64,000 nucleotides of DNA from Rhodobiaceae bacterium (GTDB taxonomy: Bacteria > Pseudomonadota > Alphaproteobacteria > Rhizobiales > JAKPQE01): positions 1-64,000 of the forward strand of contig JANQEG010000027.1 in NCBI GenBank assembly GCA_028278505.1, written 5' to 3'. Positions 27,033 through 35,275 of this stretch are shown piece by piece. A program made the translations under genes and the position numbers. Position 1 is the stretch's first letter; each line of letters starts with the position of its first letter. The notes below the pieces were generated by a model, which ran no database searches, was not told the origin of the DNA, and saw only the letters and a program-made list of their open reading frames with translations.

Positions 27033-27527
27033 TCAGAACGTCGGATTGTTGTTCGCGATTGTGCCGCCTGACACCAGAACCAGGACTCTGGTAAAGAAGT
27101 CGATGGGTTGAAGCGCATCCCAGTGCTCCGCCAGCTTCCCATTCTCGATCCTGAACGTATCGGTGATGATGAATCCCTTTGCTTCGTTGCCGCGATGCTC
27201 TGCTTTGAGCGTGGCATGGCTGTGCAAGACCACGAAGTCTCCGCTGGAAATGATCCGCTTCACGTCGAAGGAATAAGCCGGGAACCGCTTCACGATCGTT
27301 CTGATATAGCCAACCAGGCCGGAAATCTGATCCGGAATGGCGCGGTTGTGCTGGATGTACGATCCATCGCCATAGGTGCGAAGCGTGTATTCGAAATCGT
27401 GTTCGTTCATCAGGCGCTGGAAGAAATCGACAACAAGGGCTGCGTTGTCCCTTTCCTGTTCTGTCCAGTGTTCCTGCACATGGTCGTCCAGGGAAATCAC
27501 CGGTGTCGTACTCCGCGAGGCCACCAT
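27033..27527 (-). CDS. SnoaL-like / NTF2-fold protein
   Basis: A 164-residue protein with the alpha+beta NTF2-like fold typical of SnoaL-like polyketide cyclase relatives: NAALVVDFFQRLMNEHDFEYTLRTYGDGSYIQHNRAIPDQ, YSFDVKRIISSGDFVVLHSHATLK and GFIITDTFRIENGKLAEHWDALQPI. These proteins are often small isomerases, dehydratases or hydrolases of unknown substrate. No signal sequence is evident. It is divergent from an HxlR regulator, a common pairing in which the regulator controls the enzyme. It is convergent with hyi, 21 bp apart. Confidence 0.8.
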   Translation of the reverse strand: MVASRSTTPVISLDDHVQEHWTEQERDNAALVVDFFQRLMNEHDFEYTLRTYGDGSYIQHNRAIPDQISGLVGYIRTIVKRFPAYSFDVKRIISSGDFVVLHSHATLKAEHRGNEAKGFIITDTFRIENGKLAEHWDALQPIDFFTRVLVLVSGGTIANNNPTF

Positions 27528-27611
27528 TTGATCGTTTTCCTTTCTCCGAAATTGGGGACTGAACCGTTCGCTGGCATCCCGGAGCAGCGCTCGGTCAGAT
27601 CATGGCAATAT

Positions 27612-27735
27612 CTGGTATCCAAAACGCACCAATAGTCAATTACGCACTTTTATGACACTTGGTTTGTTCAATGATACCAGTCATTAATATGAGCCTTGAA
27701 ATTCGCGAAATTGGTATGATAATCGGTTTTGGTAT
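27612..27735. promoter_or_regulatory. Divergent control region with GGTAT half-sites (HxlR operator candidates)
   Basis: The AT-rich gap between the SnoaL-like gene and the HxlR gene has CTGGTATC at 27612-27619 and its exact complement GATACCAG at 27673-27680, plus TTGGTAT at 27711-27717 and 27729-27735. Repeated GGTAT half-sites in a divergent promoter next to an HxlR gene suggest operator sites, by position only. Confidence 0.4.
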
Positions 27736-27755
27736 TTTACGTGCACCGAGGCCCT

Positions 27756-28133
27756 ATGCTTCCCATTGGCGTCGAAAACAAAGGCCAAGCGCTGAACTGT
27801 CCGATTCGTTCCGTCCTTGCGAACGTCACGGGCAAATGGCGCGTCATTATCATCCTTGCATTGGAGGATGGCCCCAAGCGATTCGGCGCGATGAAGCGCT
27901 GCATCGGCGACATCACGCAGCGCGTGCTGACCGAAAACCTGCGCAGCCTTCAACGTGACGGATACCTCACCCGCACCGTCGATCCGGGACCGCCCGTCGC
28001 GGTTTCCTATGAACTGACGCCGCTCGGACAGCGTTTCCTGGAGATGATAAAGCCGCTCGTTTTTTGGTCAAACGACCACATGGAGCAGGTCAGACGCGCG
28101 CGGATGGAATACGACCGGACAGAGCGAAGGTAA
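27756..28133 (+). CDS. HxlR-family transcriptional regulator
   Basis: A 125-residue winged-helix regulator of the HxlR type. The signature is NCPIRSVLANVTGKWRVIIILALEDGPKRFGAMKRCIGDITQRVLTENLRSLQRDGYLTR, followed by VSYELTPLGQRFLEMIKPL. The N-terminal Cys seen in NCPI is the residue that senses reactive electrophiles or redox change in several family members. ATG at 27756 with GAGG upstream is preferred over a TTG at 27729. It probably controls itself and the divergent SnoaL-like gene. Base composition of the promoter is lower in GC than its surroundings, hinting at an acquired pair. Confidence 0.88.
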   Translation: MLPIGVENKGQALNCPIRSVLANVTGKWRVIIILALEDGPKRFGAMKRCIGDITQRVLTENLRSLQRDGYLTRTVDPGPPVAVSYELTPLGQRFLEMIKPLVFWSNDHMEQVRRARMEYDRTERR

Positions 28134-28193
28134 TGTCGACCGGTTTTCGGCCAACAAAATACGAACGCGCCAAAGAAACGGTGTCGGGGTTGG

Positions 28194-28322
28194 GGCGAGG
28201 TAAACTATCCGTGGCTTTTTGAGGCCATCGACGAGGTGGGCTGGACCGGCTATCTGGGCGCCGAATACCGCCCGCGCGGGACGACGGAGGAGGGGTTAGG
28301 CTGGTTGCGCGCGTGCCGATAG
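28194..28322 (+). pseudogene. 3' fragment of a second hydroxypyruvate isomerase gene
   Basis: Forty-two codons and a stop read [20 protein letters not shown] and onward to [14 protein letters not shown]. Of the first 39 residues 37 match the end of hyi (26883-27000), and the DNA is also close but with many silent changes. No start or upstream coding sequence remains. This is a decayed copy or the footprint of recombination that placed the SnoaL/HxlR pair between two hyi copies. Confidence 0.85.
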
Positions 28323-28337
28323 CCGCAGAATCGTCGA

Positions 28338-28424
28338 GTGCGTTAGCACAGCGTAACGCACCAACATCAGGCAAGTGCGGCATCTCGAAAAACGATGCGT
28401 TACGCCGCCGGCGCGGCTAACGCA
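28338..28424. repeat. Two related GTGCGTTA hairpins (REP-like)
   Basis: Arms GTGCGTTA (28338-28345) and TAACGCAC (28354-28361) form one hairpin; TGCGTTA (28396-28402) and TAACGCA (28418-28424) form a second with a GC-rich interior. The shared arm sequence indicates a repeated extragenic palindrome, placed just after the hyi fragment at the edge of AT-rich DNA. Confidence 0.6.
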
Positions 28425-28659
28425 CCCTGGGTTTGGTTATATCCCCTGTCGTTTGTATTCTACTTTGTACATTGCGGCAGTAAGTAATTTATGTTGCAAA
28501 ATTCAGAATCACCCCACCATCACAAATCTATTCTGATAAAATACTTTATGCAAATAAATATTTTAGCATGGTCACAAACTCCTGGAAGTTGTCATCTAAA
28601 TATGCAACTATGAAGGGTGTTTGCTTTGGATTGCAGACACCATAGACTGGGAGCAAGCT

Positions 28660-29007
28660 ATGAATTTCTACTCTTTTAAGGCGCTTTGTTTCGCGTCTCT
28701 CATGGTAACACTGGGTACGAGCAACGCTGAAGTTGCAGCGGAAATCGTCACCTCCGAAGACACAGTGGTCAGCACACAGTCTGGCGACAACTGTGCCATT
28801 CTGAACTTGGCATGCCCAGAACTGCGGGGAACGATCGTGGAAGTGAAGGTCATTTCAGGCGCTGGGTTGCCGATGGAGATCATTTGCGTCAAGGGATCCG
28901 GGCCCGGAACGTGCAACACCTACAAAATTCAGGCGTGCCGACCCGAAGCCCCCATTGACAAACATGGTGTCACCGCACGAATTTACTGCTCTAGAGAAGC
29001 GCAGTAG
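28660..29007 (+). CDS. Small secreted cysteine-rich protein of unknown function
   Basis: A 115-residue protein I do not recognise. The N-terminus MNFYSFKALCFASLMVTLGTSNAEVAAE is a signal peptide with a likely cut after SNA. The mature part has six cysteines (DNC, LAC, IIC, GTC, QAC, YC), an even number that suggests three disulfides in the periplasm or outside the cell. ATG at 28660 has GGGAGC upstream. The gene stands alone in a stretch of clearly lower GC (28430-28660 is AT-rich) between the hyi fragment and the IS630 element, so horizontal acquisition is likely. Confidence 0.6.
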   Translation: MNFYSFKALCFASLMVTLGTSNAEVAAEIVTSEDTVVSTQSGDNCAILNLACPELRGTIVEVKVISGAGLPMEIICVKGSGPGTCNTYKIQACRPEAPIDKHGVTARIYCSREAQ

Positions 29008-29598
29008 GAAACTAGTATCGGCGGCCGTTTTGATGGAACGTCGTGGTAGACTCGTAAGAATTGCAGGCGATGGCTGAGGATTTGGCGCATGTTGTTGAGT
29101 GCGCTTCACACGGACTGACTTCCTTGAGTTGTTGCGCACAGGATGAATAGCGGGCTGACCACCAAAGGGAACCCGGTCAGAGGATACTTGGTGGTTACTA
29201 GGGGCTACTTTATCGGGCAATGAGGTCGTGTAGTAAATACGCCAAGGCGGACATTAGTCTTACTGCTGATAGATCAATCGACTAGGTGCCAAATTGAGCC
29301 ATTTTTGGGAATACTTCTATGTCTTGATCATCGATCCAAAACGGCAGCTTACAAATCGTAATCGCTCCATTCTTCGTCGAGTGCCGCAGGCGGTGGTCGT
29401 TGCCCAAAGAAGGCCTGCCTGCCAACGCCGGCGTAAAAAAATTGAACCCCTGAGCGGCCGGTTTGCCTGATCGCGGCGAAGGAAGATTCCACCACTCATT
29501 ACCGTCTTGGTATCAGGGGAACCGATTCGGAAGGCGGCGGGAAATGTATCAAATGGATCTTTGCCGGAGGGTTCGGCTTGCCAGTCATCATGAGGGTC
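29008..29598. other. Intergenic region before the IS630 element, no supported gene
   Basis: GC content is mixed and no frame gives a recognisable protein. A 98-codon minus-strand frame at 29317-29613 crosses the IS boundary and its codon use does not resemble neighbours. The part 29320-29480 may be decayed coding DNA, because more than one minus frame gives protein-like stretches, but no family could be named. Confidence 0.4.
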
Positions 29599-29600
29599 TA

Positions 29601-30649
29601 GAGTCTTGGGCAATCAGGTTGGGTCATATCCTGCGTGTCTGACATAGTTGGCGCATTCGTGGTCCGAGACGGCTTGGAGTGCGGATTTGAGGGCATCGCA
29701 GAGCGTATCGAAACAGCGCGCAGCCGCACCGCGGACGATGGATTTGAGCTTTGCGAACAGCATTTCGATGGGATTGAGATCAGGCGAGTAGGCCGGCAGG
29801 AAGCGCAGCTCGGCGCCGCGCGCCTCGATCGCCTTGCGGGCGGCGGCGTTCTTGTGGACGCTGAGATTGTCGCAGATCACCATGTCGCCTGGCTTGAGCG
29901 TTGGGGCGAGCGCCTGTTCGACCCAGACGGCGAAGGTTGCGCCGTTGATTGGGCCGGGGATCAGCATCGGCGCGTCGATGCGGTCGCTGCGCAGAGCCGC
30001 GATAAAAGTGTTGTTGTGCCACTTCCCGTGCGCAACGGCGCCGATGCAGGGCGCGCCGCGCACGCAGCGTCCGCGCGACCGCGTCATCTTGGTGTCGAAG
30101 CCGCTCTCGTCGATGAAGACGAGCGAGCGGCCATCAAGCTCTTTCATCCCCGCGCGCCAGTCCGCCCGGGCTTCGGCGAGGTCGTCGCGTTGCCGCTCGG
30201 CGGCAATGATCGTCTTTTTTTACGCGTGACGTTGTGGCGGGCCAGCAGGCGACCCACCGCCCATCCGGAGGTCTCGACATCCTCTTGCGCCAGACGCGTC
30301 ACGATCTCATGCAGGAAGATGTCCGGCGTCTCCTCGACCAGTGCGAGGATTTTCGTCGCATGGGCCTCCAGCGCCTGTGAGCGCCGATCGCCGCCCATCG
30401 GCAGGGCCTCGGCGCGGCTTTCAACACGCCAGATCGCCGCCCAGCGGGTCGCCGTCGAGCGCGCCACCAGAAGACGCCGACCCGCCGCGCTCGCCGACAT
30501 TCCTTCTTCAAGCAACGCCACAAAGCGGCGACGCAAATCTCCCGAATACGGTTTTCCCATCCAAGCCGACCTCCTTCCGGCCAGCAGCTTGAATCAGAAA
30601 ATCAAACAGATGGGAATCCCGCGCGACTCAAATCGGTCGCTCAGGACTC
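29601..30649 (-). mobile_element. IS630-family insertion sequence, complete
   Basis: A 1049-bp element. Its ends are imperfect inverted repeats: GAGTCTTGGGCAATCAGG from 29601 and, on the other strand from 30649, GAGTCCTGAGCGACCGAT (17 of 25 positions match). It is flanked by TA at 29599-29600 and 30650-30651, the target duplication of the IS630/Tc1-mariner superfamily. The transposase fills the element in two overlapping frames. It looks intact. Confidence 0.9.
29614..30560 (-). CDS. IS630-family transposase, made by -1 frameshift from two frames
   Basis: Frame A (30144-30560) gives an N-terminal helix-turn-helix region: MGKPYSGDLRRRFVALLEEG and SAAGRRLLVARSTATRWAA. Frame B (stop at 29614) gives the DDE domain: LVFIDESGF, MVICDNLSVHKN and NPIEMLFAKLK supply the D, D and E. 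Seven A residues in the coding strand (30215-30221 as T on the plus strand) lie where the frames overlap. A -1 slip there joins HNVTRKK to KTIIAAERQRDDLAEARADW and continues into frame B, giving one full transposase of about 315 residues. Such slippery A-runs are known in IS630 elements, so this is probably programmed and not a mutation. Confidence 0.88.
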
Positions 30650-30817
30650 TAAGTAAACGAAAGGCTGCCAAGTGTCTTTTGGCGCGTCCGCTCAGGGTCA
30701 CTGTTGGTCGATTCCTTCTGCCTGCGACAGACAGCTTCTCGACCACACCCGGCCCTCAGCCTCCCACCCGCCACTCGACACGCCACCCTGGCGCCTCTCC
30801 CCCGCGCCCCTAAACCC

Positions 30818-31684
30818 TCACGCCGATCCGCGCTTTTCCAGCCACAGATAGTAGGCGGAGTGATCGAGGTCGCCGCCGTCGAAGTCTTCGACCAGGCTGC
30901 GGAAGCCGGCCTCGGCGGCGTCGGCGAGCGGCAGCTTCAGGCCGGCTTCACCGGCTACGGCGAGCGCATTGTGGATATCCTTCAATTGCGATCGGGACCT
31001 GCCGCCGGGCGCGAAGTCGCGCTTCACCATGCGCTCTCCGTGCAGTTCAAGGATGCGGCTGTCGGCGAAGCCGCCGCGCAGGGCCGTGCGCAATATGGCG
31101 GGATCGCAGCCGGCGCTCTCGCCGAGCTTGAAGGCTTCGGCGACGGCGCCGATGGTGATCGCGACGATCAACTGGTTGGCGAGCTTGGCCGACTGGCCGG
31201 CGCCGAGCGGCCCGATCAAATTCGGCCGGCCCATCGACTGAAGCACCGGCCGGGCGCGCTTCATGTCGGCCGCCTCGCCGCCGACGAAGATGGTGAGCGT
31301 CGCGGCCTCGGCGCCGGCGACGCCGCCGGAGACCGGGGCGTCCAGAAAGCGCACGCCCCGCGCGGCCGCGATCCCGGCCAGCTTGCGGTCGCGGTCCGGC
31401 TCGACCGAGCCCATGTCGATGATCAGGCTGCCGGGGGACACCGCGTCGATGACGCCGTCATCGACCAGCACCGTCGTCGTCACCGGCCCGTCATAGAGCA
31501 TGGTGATGACGATGTCGGCCTCGGCGACGGCGTCCGCCGGCGTTTGATGAACCGTGGCGATATCGTCGAGCTGCTCGGCCTTGTCGGGGCTTCTATTCCA
31601 GATGTGGAGGTCGTGCCCGGCGGCGGCGAGGTTGCGCACCATCGGCGCGCCCATCAATCCGGTTCCGAGAAACGCCACCCGCAT
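30818..31684 (-). CDS. NAD(P)-dependent beta-hydroxyacid dehydrogenase (tartronate semialdehyde reductase-like)
   Basis: A 288-residue enzyme of the 3-hydroxyisobutyrate dehydrogenase/GarR family. The cofactor motif is MRVAFLGTGLMGAPMVRNLAAAG, the substrate-binding motif is FLDAPVSGGVAGAEAATLTI, and the catalytic Lys is in GAGQSAKLANQLIVA. Members include 2-hydroxy-3-oxopropionate (tartronate semialdehyde) reductase; hydroxypyruvate isomerase in the same block supports that. ATG at 31684 has GAAGGAGC upstream. Removal of the MITE at 31704-31970 would place this gene about 14 bp after the ABC permease stop, so it was probably the last gene of that operon. Confidence 0.85.
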   Translation of the reverse strand: MRVAFLGTGLMGAPMVRNLAAAGHDLHIWNRSPDKAEQLDDIATVHQTPADAVAEADIVITMLYDGPVTTTVLVDDGVIDAVSPGSLIIDMGSVEPDRDRKLAGIAAARGVRFLDAPVSGGVAGAEAATLTIFVGGEAADMKRARPVLQSMGRPNLIGPLGAGQSAKLANQLIVAITIGAVAEAFKLGESAGCDPAILRTALRGGFADSRILELHGERMVKRDFAPGGRSRSQLKDIHNALAVAGEAGLKLPLADAAEAGFRSLVEDFDGGDLDHSAYYLWLEKRGSA

Positions 31685-31703
31685 CCCATTGCTCCTTCGT
31701 TTA

Positions 31704-31970
31704 GAGCGTGTCATGGCTATATTGAACCATTCTGCCGGAGACGGTTTGGTTCAAGGTCAAGGGCTTTGGCGACGGGCGTACCGGCAGTACGGCCGAGACA
31801 AAGCCCGCAGGATTTGGGCCAAACCGGTCCGGCCCTTCGGATTTCATTTCGGCGGGCGCCCGCGGTGTCGCGGCTTTTGCCCGGAGCCCCACTCCGCGCT
31901 GCAAGCCGCTCCTGGCGGATCGCCTCGCCGGAATGAAACAGAATTGATCCAAGCTAGCCATGACACGCTC
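31704..31970. mobile_element. MITE-like element with 16-bp perfect terminal inverted repeats
   Basis: A 267-bp non-coding element flanked by TA on both sides (31702-31703 and 31971-31972). Its ends are exact inverted repeats, GAGCGTGTCATGGCTA, with weaker similarity continuing for about 20 bp more (ttgaaccattctg against ttggatcaattctg). It has no transposase. The TA duplication and GAG start are like those of IS630-group elements, so a transposase of that kind may move it. It lies inside the stop codon of the upstream permease gene. Confidence 0.85.
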
Positions 31971-32845
31971 TAACCCTTAACGGCCCCGGCGGTCATGCCG
32001 GTGATGATCTGCTTGGAAGCGATGAAGGTGAAGATGATCGGCGGCACCGCCAGAAGCATCCCCGTCGCCATGATCACGCCCCAGTCGATATCATGCTCGG
32101 TGAGCGAATTCACGATCGTCACCGGCACGGTCCGCGTATTCCGGTCGAGCAGCGTGTTGGCGAGCAGGAACTCGTTCCAGGCGATGCGGAAGGTGAAGAT
32201 CGAGGCCGCCGCCAGGCCCGGCTTGATCAGCGGCAGCACCACCAGGAAGAAGGTCTGGAACGGCCCGGCGCCGTCCATCTTGGCGGCCTCTTCGAGCTGG
32301 ATCGGCACCTGGACGATGAAGCTTTGCAGGATCCAGATGACGAACGGCAGGTTCAGCGCCACATAGACCAGAATGATTCCGGCATAGGTGCCGTCGAGGC
32401 CGAACTGGTAGGTCCAGATACCGAACACCGGCACCAGGAGCACCGCCGGCGGCACCATGCGCATGATCAGCGTCGTCAGCGAGATCGCGCCGCGCCCGAC
32501 GAATTTGAAGCGCACGATCGCGTAGGCCGCCATGCAGCCGAGCACCAGGGTCAGGCCGGTCGAGATCAGCGCGACAAATATCGAGTTGCCGAGCGCGCGG
32601 CCGAAGGTCGGATCGCAATAGTCGACGTGCTCCGGGGCATAGGGCAGCACGTTGCAGAGCACCGTTTCGTAGTTCCGGATCGTGGGGATGAAGAACAGGC
32701 TCGCGGTGTCGTCCATGATGTCGACATTGACCCTGAACGAAGTGAGCAACATCAACAGGATCGGCGCGATCGACATCATCACCAGGGCGACGATGAGGGC
32801 GTAATAGGTCGGGTTCTGCCGGTCGTAGGGGGAAGCGGCGCTCAT
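31970..32845 (-). CDS. Sugar ABC transporter permease (MalG family)
   Basis: A 291-residue inner-membrane permease with about six transmembrane segments. The coupling EAA motif is in LEEAAKMDGAGPFQTFFLVVLPLIKPGLAA (about residues 190-220). The start overlaps the other permease gene by four bases (ATGA). The last sense codons GTT AAG GGT are followed by TAG, of which TA is the MITE target duplication and G is the first base of the MITE; without the MITE the gene would end in TAA at the same place. The protein is therefore unchanged by the insertion. The substrate is probably a sugar or sugar acid. Confidence 0.92.
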   Translation of the reverse strand: MSAASPYDRQNPTYYALIVALVMMSIAPILLMLLTSFRVNVDIMDDTASLFFIPTIRNYETVLCNVLPYAPEHVDYCDPTFGRALGNSIFVALISTGLTLVLGCMAAYAIVRFKFVGRGAISLTTLIMRMVPPAVLLVPVFGIWTYQFGLDGTYAGIILVYVALNLPFVIWILQSFIVQVPIQLEEAAKMDGAGPFQTFFLVVLPLIKPGLAAASIFTFRIAWNEFLLANTLLDRNTRTVPVTIVNSLTEHDIDWGVIMATGMLLAVPPIIFTFIASKQIITGMTAGAVKG

Positions 32846-33759
32846 TTCACATCCTCCTCGGCCCGCTGCTGGACCCGCGCGGCGCGCGCCTCGACGGCCT
32901 TGTTGTAGAAGAACATGCCGAAGGTCAGGATCAGCAGCAGGATCAGCAGATAGTTCGACATGGTCGCGGCCACGCCGAGTTCGCGGAATTCGGATGCGGT
33001 GCGGGCGATGCGCAAGGCCAGGATTTCGGTGGCGAGGCCCGGGCCCCCATTGGTCATCACCAGGATCACTTCCAGCACCTTGAACGCATCGATCAGGCGC
33101 AACAGGCAGGTGACGATCAGGACCGGCATCATCAGCGGGATCTTGATGTAGAGAACCTGCTGCCATTCCGAGGCGCCGTCGATCCGGGCGGCTTCGAGCG
33201 CCGATCGCGGCAGCGACTGCAACGCGGCGAGCGCCAGGATGAAGATGAACGGCGTCCACTGCCAGATGTCGGCGATCACAACGGAGGTGAACGCCCACCA
33301 GCTGTCGGAGAGCCAGGGGACCGGCTCCAGCCCCCAATCCTTGAGGGTGCGGTTGAAGATGCCGACGGTCGGGTGATACATGTAGCGCCACATCAGGCCG
33401 ACGACGATCGGCGCGATCATCATCGGCAGGATGAAGATGGTCCGCAGCAGCGACATGCCGCGAATGTTGCGGTCGAGCAGCAGCGCCAGCCCGACGCCGA
33501 TGACCATCTCCAGGACGACGACGATCGAGGCGAATTTCAGCGTCACCCACATGCTTTCGTGGAAGCTGGCGTCCTCGGCCAGATTGCCGTAATTGCGCAG
33601 GCCGACCCATTCGGCCTCGCCGATATACTGGCTCGGATTCCAGTCCAGAAAACTGGCATAGATCATGTAACCGATGGGATAGAGCAGCGCCGCGGCGAGG
33701 ATGACGATCGCCGGCCCGAGAAACATGTACGGGGTCAATTTGTTGAGGTTCATGACCAT
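32842..33759 (-). CDS. Sugar ABC transporter permease (MalF/UgpA family)
   Basis: A 305-residue inner-membrane permease with six predicted helices. The EAA coupling loop is LEAARIDGASEWQQVLYIKIPLMMPVL (about residues 195-221). The N-terminus KLTPYMFLGPAIVILAAALLYPIGYMIYASF and the segment GGPGLATEILALRIARTASEF are typical of carbohydrate uptake transporter-1 permeases. It may begin at 33759 or at the ATG at 33753. It lies between the binding-protein gene (114 bp away) and the MalG-type gene, which it overlaps. Confidence 0.92.
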   Translation of the reverse strand: MVMNLNKLTPYMFLGPAIVILAAALLYPIGYMIYASFLDWNPSQYIGEAEWVGLRNYGNLAEDASFHESMWVTLKFASIVVVLEMVIGVGLALLLDRNIRGMSLLRTIFILPMMIAPIVVGLMWRYMYHPTVGIFNRTLKDWGLEPVPWLSDSWWAFTSVVIADIWQWTPFIFILALAALQSLPRSALEAARIDGASEWQQVLYIKIPLMMPVLIVTCLLRLIDAFKVLEVILVMTNGGPGLATEILALRIARTASEFRELGVAATMSNYLLILLLILTFGMFFYNKAVEARAARVQQRAEEDVK

Positions 33760-33873
33760 TTTCCCATCAGAAACCGATCGGCAGAAAAGCGAATGGCGTC
33801 AATCGTGGCGCATTGCCTTTTGTCGGTGCCCCGCCGGGGCGGCCTGAGCCTCCCCGGCGCGGCGGTCTTCAGG

Positions 33874-35202
33874 TCATTGCCAGGTGTAGTATCCGGCCTC
33901 CATCAGGGTGTCCTTGGCCCGCTTGGCGACGCCATCAAGAGCCTCCTGAATGTCGAGATTTTCCGTCAACACCTTGGACAGGGCGGTGCCGAGATCGGCG
34001 TTGATCTTGCCCCAGACCGGGATGATCGGGCGCCAGTCCGGATCGGCATATTTCAGCGCCTCGCCGAAGACCGGCATGTGCGGGAATTTCGCCACCACGT
34101 CCGGATCCTCATGGGTCGAGAACCGCGACGGGTTACCGCCGGCCAGCGCGACCAGCTTGTCACCCTTCTTCGAGGTCAGCCACTGCATCAGCAGGAACGC
34201 GGCTTCCTTGTTCTGCGCGTTCTTCGGAATGCCGATGCCGAAACCGCCGGTCTGCGAACCGCGGCGGACACCTTCCGGGTGCAGCGCCCATGCAACCTTG
34301 CCGACGACCTTCGACTTGTTCGGGTCGTTGATCTGGCCGGCCACCACCGTGGTGTCGAGATACATCGCCGTCTTGCCCTGGAGGAAGGAGTTGAGCGCCT
34401 CACCGAAGGCAAAGGAGGTCGCCCCTTCCGGGCCGCAGTCGACGATGGTCTTCAGCGCCTCGGCGGCCTTGACGCCGGCCTCGTTGTTGATGATCGGGTT
34501 CCAGTTGTCATCGAGGACCCGACCACCGAGCGGCGCCAGATGGAGCAGGAAGGCGTGCGAGGCCTGGTGGCCGGAGGCTGCGCGCGAAGACACGCCGCCC
34601 ATGCCGGGCTCAAGCTTCGGAATCTCGCAGGCCAGCTTCAACAGTTCGTCATAGGTCTCCGGCACCTTCAGATTGTGCTTTTCGAAGATGTCCTTGCGGT
34701 AGCCGAGGACCGACGTCTCCGAACCGTAGGGAATGCCGAACAAGGACCCGGTCGGGCCCGGCAGATAGCCCTTCTTGCCGCCGGCAATGCCGATATTCTC
34801 CAGATAGCCGGTGACGAGGTCGTCCGGGTCGTAGCTCGGATCGGCGAGCTTCGGATTCATGAAGAAGCGGGCCAGGTTTTCGAGCTGATCGGCGAACACA
34901 TAGTCGGCCTTGGAGAACACCACATAGGCGATCAAATCATAGTCGCCCTTGCGCTTGGTCAGTTCCAGGGTCTGGCGCTCGCGCATCTTGAGGTACTGGA
35001 GCTGGTCGACCTCGACATTGATCCCGGTCTCCTTGGTGAATTCCGGCAGCACCTTGCGGACGGCGTCATAATGGGGGTGAGCCGGGAAGTTCACCACCAG
35101 GGTCGTCCCCTTGTACTCGTCATAGGGCCCGGCAAAGGCAAGGCCGGCCGACAAGGCCAGACCAGCCGCCCCGAGCAGCGTCTTTTCAAGGATGTTTCGC
35201 AT
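33874..35202 (-). CDS. Sugar ABC transporter substrate-binding protein (family 1)
   Basis: A 442-residue periplasmic binding protein. The signal peptide is MRNILEKTLLGAAGLALSAGLAFA, cut before GPYDEY. The mature sequence has the family 1 extracellular solute-binding layout: EFTKETGINVEVDQLQ, YDLIAYVVFSKADYVFADQLENL, FGIPYGSETSVLGYRKDIFEKHNL and AFLLMQWLTSKKGDKLVALAGG. It belongs to the same broad group as glycerol-3-phosphate and maltose-type proteins. Because the operon carries the operator shared with gluconate genes, an aldonic acid, a polyol or a keto sugar acid is a reasonable ligand, but none can be read from the sequence. Confidence 0.9.
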   Translation of the reverse strand: MRNILEKTLLGAAGLALSAGLAFAGPYDEYKGTTLVVNFPAHPHYDAVRKVLPEFTKETGINVEVDQLQYLKMRERQTLELTKRKGDYDLIAYVVFSKADYVFADQLENLARFFMNPKLADPSYDPDDLVTGYLENIGIAGGKKGYLPGPTGSLFGIPYGSETSVLGYRKDIFEKHNLKVPETYDELLKLACEIPKLEPGMGGVSSRAASGHQASHAFLLHLAPLGGRVLDDNWNPIINNEAGVKAAEALKTIVDCGPEGATSFAFGEALNSFLQGKTAMYLDTTVVAGQINDPNKSKVVGKVAWALHPEGVRRGSQTGGFGIGIPKNAQNKEAAFLLMQWLTSKKGDKLVALAGGNPSRFSTHEDPDVVAKFPHMPVFGEALKYADPDWRPIIPVWGKINADLGTALSKVLTENLDIQEALDGVAKRAKDTLMEAGYYTWQ

Positions 35203-35275
35203 TGATTTCTCCCTTCCTGTTCAGATCGCTTCGTTTCGTCATGACTATTCTTAAATTATTGATATAATTACATAT

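Noticed and set aside
29317-29613. 98-codon minus-strand frame before the IS element
   Set aside because: It crosses the IS630 left end and shows no motif or ribosome-binding site; it could at most be decayed coding DNA.
30144-30560. Frameshifted (broken) transposase
   Set aside because: The frames overlap at an A7 run as in functional IS630 elements and both terminal repeats are intact, so a programmed shift is more likely.
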